A DNA stretch of 64,000 nt from Sinonovacula constricta (taxonomy: Eukaryota > Mollusca > Bivalvia > Cardiida > Solecurtidae). The notes beneath the pieces are model-generated. The model had not been told where the DNA came from. It ran no database searches and saw nothing but the letters and a program-made list of their open reading frames with translations. This document shows, piece after piece, positions 57,816 to 64,000 of the stretch. Positions within the stretch are counted from its first letter, which is position 1. Each line of letters begins with the position of its first letter. The stretch spans positions 29,998,328 through 30,062,327 of the forward strand of contig CM017563.1 in the NCBI GenBank assembly GCA_007844125.1, in the 5' to 3' direction. The translations under genes and the position numbers were made by a program.

Positions 57816-60685
57816 AGCCAAAACAATTTGTAATGGTATTGCTCTAGCCTAGTTCAAATCCAAAGTTGAGTTCATGACTGGTTGGCCTGCTTTTAGGATA
57901 ATGTGTTTAGGCATGGTATGTGCCAGGTGTTTTCACAACATGCTGTTCACAGTAAAGGCAGCACTACATCTGCTTTATGTGAACACTTGAATAGATCCAG
58001 ATAACTGAATGAGTGTTGGTGTGATGTATACACGTCTAAACAAAACAAACTAATGAATGCTTGTGCATAAGTTACTGTTTCTTTTAAGTACCACTTGTTT
58101 GCAATAAAATGATACTCTGGCAGAATCCTGTTCTTGAAATTCCAGACTCGCTTTGTCCATTTGTAAGTAGCACACTAGACTGGTCGTGATGATGAAACGG
58201 CCATTGTTATCTGGAAACATGCCAACTAACAAGAACATTTAGCAGTGGAACTATTTTTTTCCAATAATCATCTGGTGTCTTGGAATCGGGTTCAGCAGAC
58301 GTTTTTTAGCAGAAGAGGACTATTTTCGTTAGTGGAACTACTTTTAAAAGAGACTCCTGAAGCATTGATAAGGATTTCTGTTCATTGAAGAGTGTTTAAG
58401 TGACTTGGGTTGTGTTTATTGACTAAATTGTGAACTATCCAGGAATAATTGTTGTAAATTGACACACTCACACAATTATGTGATTAGGTAATTTGTACAC
58501 ATTACTGTTGTTTGTGGGGGCCAATGGGTATGTTGGTTGGGGTATTGCTATTGTTTGCTTTGCTTTGGCATATACATTGTTGAGCATTATGTGTGGATGT
58601 GTTTTTGTTGCTTGCATTCATGATGGTCTGATGGGGGAAAAGTTCTGTTGACTTAAGTCACTTGACTGAACAGATGGATTGAGGAAACTGAAAATGTTTC
58701 ATGTATGATTGGGCACAATAAAAAAAGACAATAACCATACTATTTAGTTGTTAATAGACTTTGTTAAGGAATCTGATCATAAATATTTGGTAAGATAATA
58801 TAACAATGATTTATATATTTAATTATTATCCATAAATTTTAGTCATAGTTAAAATTAAAAGCTTTTATGTGACCCAGATTGTGCAGTCATGAGAGAGATG
58901 ACAAACAAATAAGCAAAGTTGCATTTAATTCCGGTGTTTACCATACCAGTCTTAAAAAATATAGTATCAGTATATCTTTTTGGCTTGCGATGTTGTTGTT
59001 TCAGAACTGATTGGCTCATGAACTAGCGAGTGGATATAATCTTGTGATCAGCTTACTAAATGCTAGCACTGTAAAACCAGCACATCACTTAGCAGGGTGA
59101 TCTGACTGTTGGTGATCATTTGAAGTGAACAAAGCATCCTAAGGGTTTTATTTCCAACCAGACAAGTTTGTCTTAATAGCTATCATTTGTGTAGGATGAC
59201 CCCAGACATACTAGGTAGAACCAGGGCAACAAGTCCTGTTTTCGCTACATCTGGGACTCAAAGTGTTAAGACACAGAGGAGTTATAAGAAACTGAAAAAA
59301 ATCCAGCCACAGCTGCCCTTATTTTTGAATAAGTCTGATCATTTATATTGATTCCTTTCCCAGACTTGTCCAGACAAGACAGAGTTTATGCTTTACTGTC
59401 ATTTTTTTGTATAGATGTACATGGGATACATAAATCTTGTCTATAGTATATAATTAATCATTCATCGGCCATTCGGAGTTTAGCATTGGTAGGTTTCAGG
59501 GATATGTTTGTGAATGGTTTTTATGCAGCCAGTAACATTTGGATGATCTTTGCATGCTGTAAAATAAAATACAAAGGACAGAACTTGCCCTACTGAGAGA
59601 GCAAGGGGATCTTTGTTTAATTTCCTTTTACACTGTGTAATGCATGTATACATTTTTATTGGGAGTTGCTGATCTTTGTAAAATTTATTGTATTGAAAAG
59701 CCAACATACAGGCTCATAAAGGGTATGCTTTTATTCTTTAGTCAAAGTCGGCTGAAAATCAGAATCATTTATAAAATCATGTGCATGTATGAATTTGTTG
59801 TGTTCTTTTAGCAAATAAAACATGGACAATTGACCGAAAATTTCAAACCATTATATCTGCAATCATTTGGGTCCTACACATTAGACTTATACAGTTAACA
59901 TGCAGAATACTTTTAGATATTTAAGGTATTTTGGCCATGTGTTTTAATTGTCTCTAGTCGTTTTGCAATTCCCTAGCCATTGGCACAGAATGATAATTAA
60001 GCAATAAATGACCAGGAGTATAGTTTGTCAAAACTTTTTATTGTATAATGAGTGATCAATTGACTCCGAAGGACTCTAGTCATACTTAAATGACAATTCC
60101 TCACTGTAACTAAGTTACACAATCAAGGGCCAAAATAGTGCCTCAGACATTGAAATATATGCAAATCATTTTACAATTAATTTTTAAGCTGCATGTCCAA
60201 TCAGATTGACTAAGAAGTAGAACAAAAAGGGCGTTGATATATTGTTATATTTAATAAAGATCCAGTTCTTCAGTGAAAGTAAACTTAGTGGTCCTCACTT
60301 GAAAGAATGTCTTCGATTGTCGTCAAAATATTTGAAGAAACTGAAAAAATACTGATACATCTTTATTCAAATAATTTAAAAAACCATTATGTGTTCTTTG
60401 AACGTCAGAGGAGTGGCTCTTGCCAGCACATGGGGGAATCTTGTTATCTGATTGGCTAAATGCGCCTGTCAGTCATTACCTAAGGAAGTGTCAGTTATTT
60501 CAGCTGCGTTGGTCAGTTTATGATTAAACTCAACCCAATAAATATACATTTTGCACTTGCACATGTATCCTAAGAATCAAAAAAGCTGAAAAAAATAGAT
60601 TGGTATGACTTTTTTATTCCTCTCATATAGATCACTTTTGGCATAGAAAATAAATGTAATAGACTAAAATTAGAATATTAACTGC
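57816..60685. other. Non-coding stretch with SINE tails
   Basis: About 57,840-57,985 is a SINE family E tail ('CATGACTGGTTGGCCTG', 'CAGTAAAGGCAGCACTACAT'). About 59,205-59,285 is a decayed antisense fragment of family C. No exon recognised. Confidence 0.45.
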
Positions 60686-61199
60686 TTAAAGATGGTATCC
60701 GATAGTTTGGACCAATTTTTCTTTCACAGATAACCAAAGAAGTCATTGTCACCTGCAAAAGACCCTACAAAATGCTATTCATTGGTTTTTGTTGTTCTTA
60801 GATCTGTTTGAACAATAAAGCATATTTCAACACTCGTACATGCAAACAGGTATTTTATATTTGAGCCATGCTGCAAAGCTATTTTTAAACTTAGAAAACC
60901 ATGCGACCACCTTTAAGATCACATTATATAGTCATCAAGGTAATCCGCTCTGACGTTGATATCTATTTTTAGCAGAGACCACTATTGAGCTTTGTATACA
61001 GTTGGAAAGAATACACATTTAGAGTGATTTTTTTCACGATTAGTTCTGTCTAACAATTCAGTTAGTGTTCAAAACCATCTTTATTTCTACTAAAGTATTA
61101 GTTTATGTAGAAATTAGGCCCTAATTCCCAAAAGCAGCGATAAGGTATTGTTACATAAATATGATACAAGCAAACTGTTTGATACCACCAACTGTTTAA
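60686..61199 (+). mobile_element. TTAA-flanked MITE
   Basis: TTAA 'AGATGGTATCCGATAGTTTG' at the left, 'CAAACTGTTTGATACCACC' and TTAA at the right. The interior has 'GCAAACAGGTATTTTATATT'. Confidence 0.85.
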
Positions 61200-61932
61200 T
61201 ATATTAACCTGTTTTCAATTATATTTCACATTCACATATTTTAACCAGATAGATTATTGTATTTTTCTATATTTTACTCAAGTACTTTAGTTTTAACCTG
61301 ATTATATTCTATTGTCCTTAAACTTCAACGTGTTCGGCACCGCATGACCTATCAAGTGTCGGTGTGCCTTAAAACCCAAAATAAATCAATTGATACCACC
61401 TTTAAAACCTTTTAAGCATGAATTTACTATGTTCTTTATAAACTGATGTGAGTTTCCATTGTGTATGTTGGCCAGATTTCATTGTTTGGTTAAGTTATTA
61501 ATGGGCAAATTTTATTGTTTTCACGCATCATTGATTAACACTTAGCCCTCAAAAGGCATAATTAATCAGGCAAATATTGTAGGTCCAGATCAGGCAAGTC
61601 TTGCTGTCAGATCAGGAGGTCCACGATTTTACTGCCTAAGTTTCTAGCTATATCTTTTTATTTGTGCATAAAGTTGCTATAAAATATCTAAAATATAAGA
61701 ATGGATAGCAACAACTGCAGCAGGAAAAGTGTTAATAGACAGTTGTTGATTATAATCATCTCATTTAAAAAAAAATGTGAAGTTAGTATGGCTGCAACAA
61801 AGTAATTATAGTCATTTATACCTTGGTTATTTTTCTTCATTATTTTCCAACTAATATTAACCTCGTTTGGCATTTTGCTCAGCTAGTCAATATATGGCAT
61901 CAGCTTAACTTGACAATTTTGTGTGTTTTCAG
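61200..61932. other. Non-coding stretch upstream of repeat protein 2
   Basis: 'TTGATACCACCTTTAAAACC' at about 61,390 is an isolated MITE terminus. An acceptor with a T-rich tract ends at 61,932 (TTTTCAG), so this is probably intron. Confidence 0.5.
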
Positions 61933-62032
61933 GAATAAAACTCCTGTGGACAACTTGATTCAGTCAGAAACAAAAAACCTCCGAAGAGCCCCTGGTAAAC
62001 CACGTTAAAGCAACAGCACACATAACATAACC
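61933..62032 (+). other. 5' UTR part of repeat protein 2 exon
   Basis: The stretch between the splice acceptor (AG at 61,931-61,932) and the ATG. It has a stop codon in the ATG frame, so it does not extend the protein. The upstream exon was not identified; a candidate is the donor at 32,820. Confidence 0.55.
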
Positions 62033-62671
62033 ATGACGACTGTAAACGGAGAATACTTTCCAGACCCTAGCCCTAAGCCACATCCCCGTATCAAGCCTGA
62101 GGCAGCATCCTATGCGGATCGAAATCGTGGCACAATGGAAAGATGGTTTGACTATTCTGGTAACGATGGGTATGAGTCACCAAAACCAGTTGGTAGGTCA
62201 GTAACAGACGAGGGTCGTAAGAATGCAGCACAAAATCAGGGCTCGATGTCATCAATTATGGGTGGATATGCTGACCCACCAGCCCAGAGGCATATCCACC
62301 CACGTGCTGTGAAAGGGGAGGCAGCTGAGAATGCCAGCCATAATCAAGGCGGAGCTATGAAAGAGTTGATTGACAATTATGGTCATTTACAAGTAGAGGA
62401 AATGCCTCATCATAAGGTTCATGGGCATGATGCAGAGGAATACGCAGAGCGGAACCAGGGAACAATGGGTAAGATCATGGGTAACTACGGACAACCATCC
62501 CCAGAGCAGCCACCGCAGCCTAAGGTGTATTATGGGGGACAGGAAGTGGCCGAGAAGTACAAAGGGAAGGACATGGGCCCGATCCTCAGCATGGAGAAAG
62601 AGAGTCCAGAGGAATACCCAGCTGAGCCAAAAGTGAGCCGGCTGCACCAACAGTCCAAGGGGGCAGGGTAA
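62033..62671 (+). CDS. Repeat protein 2: five to six 'KPEA...NxGxM..IM..YG' repeats, unknown family
   Basis: A 212-residue coding region in one exon that starts after an acceptor at 61,932. ATG 62,033 follows ACC, and an in-frame stop at 62,006-62,008 fixes it as the first usable start. Repeats of about 36 residues begin P[RK]xKxEA, then [NA]xAxxNQG, M and IMGxYG. Examples are PRIKPEAASYADRNRGTM, PRAVKGEAAENASHNQGG and YAERNQGTMGKIMGNYGQ. The last unit is cut short and ends in QQSKGAG. It has no signal peptide, membrane segment or known enzymatic motif, and is rich in Pro, Gly, Gln and Asn. It clearly shares its repeat with the minus-strand gene at 31,291-32,229, so the two are diverged paralogues. 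Function not recognised. Confidence 0.82.
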   Translation: MTTVNGEYFPDPSPKPHPRIKPEAASYADRNRGTMERWFDYSGNDGYESPKPVGRSVTDEGRKNAAQNQGSMSSIMGGYADPPAQRHIHPRAVKGEAAENASHNQGGAMKELIDNYGHLQVEEMPHHKVHGHDAEEYAERNQGTMGKIMGNYGQPSPEQPPQPKVYYGGQEVAEKYKGKDMGPILSMEKESPEEYPAEPKVSRLHQQSKGAG

Positions 62672-62715
62672 GAACCTTCATTAAACCCAGCGTCTGCTAT
62701 GCTGCTACAATTGTA

Positions 62716-62721
62716 AATAAA
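62716..62721 (+). terminator. Polyadenylation signal of repeat protein 2
   Basis: AATAAA lies 45 bp after the stop and is followed by a T-rich stretch, giving a short 3' UTR. Confidence 0.65.
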
Positions 62722-64000
62722 CAAAACTTAATTCTTTGTTTTATTTGTTGACAACTTTATACTGCAGTAACAAAACGTGAGTCTTGAGATTAACACTGCA
62801 GTGGTAACTAAACGTGTTTTGTGAGATAAGACTGAAGCAAGTAGTGCAGATCCTGATAAGCAAACTCCAAGAGGGAGCAGGTTGATCTTTATCTGCACTT
62901 TTTGCTGAAGTTTGAACTACTTGGGCTTAGCAAACTAAGAGATAAATTTTGTTGGTTTTTTTTTTATGTTTTAAAAAATATTTTTTTAAAGTGTCAGGTA
63001 ATAACATTTATTACACCTACTTTAATTAAAGGATTGAAAAATATATATTTTTTTTTATATATATATGTTAAAGTTTTCCTGCAATTCTGAGGTACATTGA
63101 AGCTTAAAGATGGTATCCGACAGTTTGGATTAAAATATTTTTCTCAAGTAACCAAATAAAGTCATTGTTACCAGAAAAGATCCTGCAGAATACTGCACAT
63201 TGATCTCCATTTCTCATTGCAAACAGGTATTTCCTATCTGAACCACATTGCAGATAGCAAAAGATAACTATTTTTTATAACTATTTTTAACTAAGAAAAC
63301 TACGTGACAACTCACCTTTGAGACTACTTTATATCATCATCTGGGTAATTTGCTCTGATGTCGATATCTATTTTTAGCCGAGATTACTATCATGATTATT
63401 TATAGATTTGGAATAATGGAACTTTTAGAATGTTGTTATTACGGCTTGTACTCTCTAAGTCGGTGTTCAAAACCGTCTTTACTTATACTTAAGTGTGAGT
63501 TTATGCAGAAATTATGCCCTAATTCCCAAAACCTGTGGTACATTATTGTTACATGAATTTTACATAGGCAAACTGTCGGATACCACCATTTTAAATTTAG
63601 ACAAGAAGTTTCCAGGTCTTCTACTACAAATGATTTGCTGCATTAATTCCTGTTTGGGTGACTCCTTCATTATCATCTCTTCAGCATGAACCAACCAAAC
63701 TTGTTGACCCTCAAATCAGATCTATTACTGATTCTCAAATTCACGTTTTCTGACCAGATCTGACAATAATGACCATTATTTTTGTGTTGGTTTTATTATT
63801 TCAAAAGCAAAAGCAAAAATCATGAACTTTCTTAAGAATCTGTATAATGTCAGTTTGCCAACAAGCTCAGACATGAAGTAGTTTCATTCTTGGCACTAGA
63901 GAAAGACTGACTTGTAGGTAGATGTTGCTTATCAACAGTGAGGCTGTATCATGTCACCATCAATTAGTTCTCCCATACCTTACCATGGTTCAGACGCAAT
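62722..64000. other. Downstream flank of repeat protein 2
   Basis: 'GTAGTGCAGATCCTGAT' and 'ATCTTTATCTGCACTTTTTG' at about 62,847-62,905 form the imperfect inverted ends of a short element. A TTAA MITE follows at 63,104. Nothing else recognised. Confidence 0.5.
63104..63594 (+). mobile_element. TTAA-flanked MITE
   Basis: TTAA 'AGATGGTATCCGACAGTTTG' at the left and 'AAACTGTCGGATACCACCA' with TTAA at 63,591. It is the best-preserved pair of termini in the window. The interior has 'GCAAACAGGTATTTCCTATC'. Confidence 0.9.

Noticed and set aside
61823..62008. Coding sequence ending just before repeat protein 2
   Set aside because: The frame crosses a splice acceptor at 61,932 and stops in frame before the ATG. 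It is better explained as intron plus 5' UTR.

Overview
This is a metazoan nuclear window. It is AT-rich, its genes are broken into many small exons with GT-AG introns, and it is dense in short interspersed and tandem repeats. The gene families present and the abundance of tRNA-derived SINEs, MITEs and minisatellites suggest a lophotrochozoan, most likely a bivalve mollusc. That assignment is inference; no lineage-specific marker was found.

Region 1 (1-8,540), splicing and signalosome genes. The window opens inside a ZRSR2-type splicing-factor gene (U2AF35-related, plus strand). Its last three exons encode the end of the RRM, a CCCH zinc finger and an Arg/Ser-rich tail. Tail-to-tail with it is a three-exon minus-strand gene for COP9 signalosome subunit 9 (COPS9), a 59-residue protein. 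Each of its exons is too short to look like a gene on length alone.

Region 2 (8,428-20,273), oxygen sensing. A seven-exon EGLN (HIF prolyl hydroxylase) gene starts 112 bp from the COPS9 start codon, head-to-head. It has a MYND finger, the 2-oxoglutarate dioxygenase core with its Fe(II) and 2OG ligands, and a roughly 60-residue C-terminal extension not found in human PHD2. The shared 112-bp interval carries two core HIF-response motifs. The introns hold a 29-bp minisatellite, a degenerate GIY-YIG plus C2H2 zinc-finger mobile element on the opposite strand, and several MITEs.

Region 3 (20,274-31,290), no confident gene. It holds TTAA-flanked MITEs, a 37-bp array and an 11-bp array.

Region 4 (31,291-32,820), the first of two related genes for unfamiliar repeat proteins. 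It is on the minus strand, encodes 312 residues in about eight degenerate repeats of 35-38 residues, and has a predicted non-coding first exon in a CpG-richer patch.

Region 5 (32,821-61,932), about 29 kb with no confident coding exon. It contains nested SINEs and MITEs, a 4-kb, 34-bp minisatellite of about 120 units in blocks of variant types, and a 51-bp minisatellite. This may be one large intron.

Region 6 (61,933-64,000), the second repeat-protein gene. It is on the plus strand, encodes 212 residues, and is followed by another MITE copy. The pair of repeat-protein genes is the most likely undescribed biology here, and I could not assign the family.
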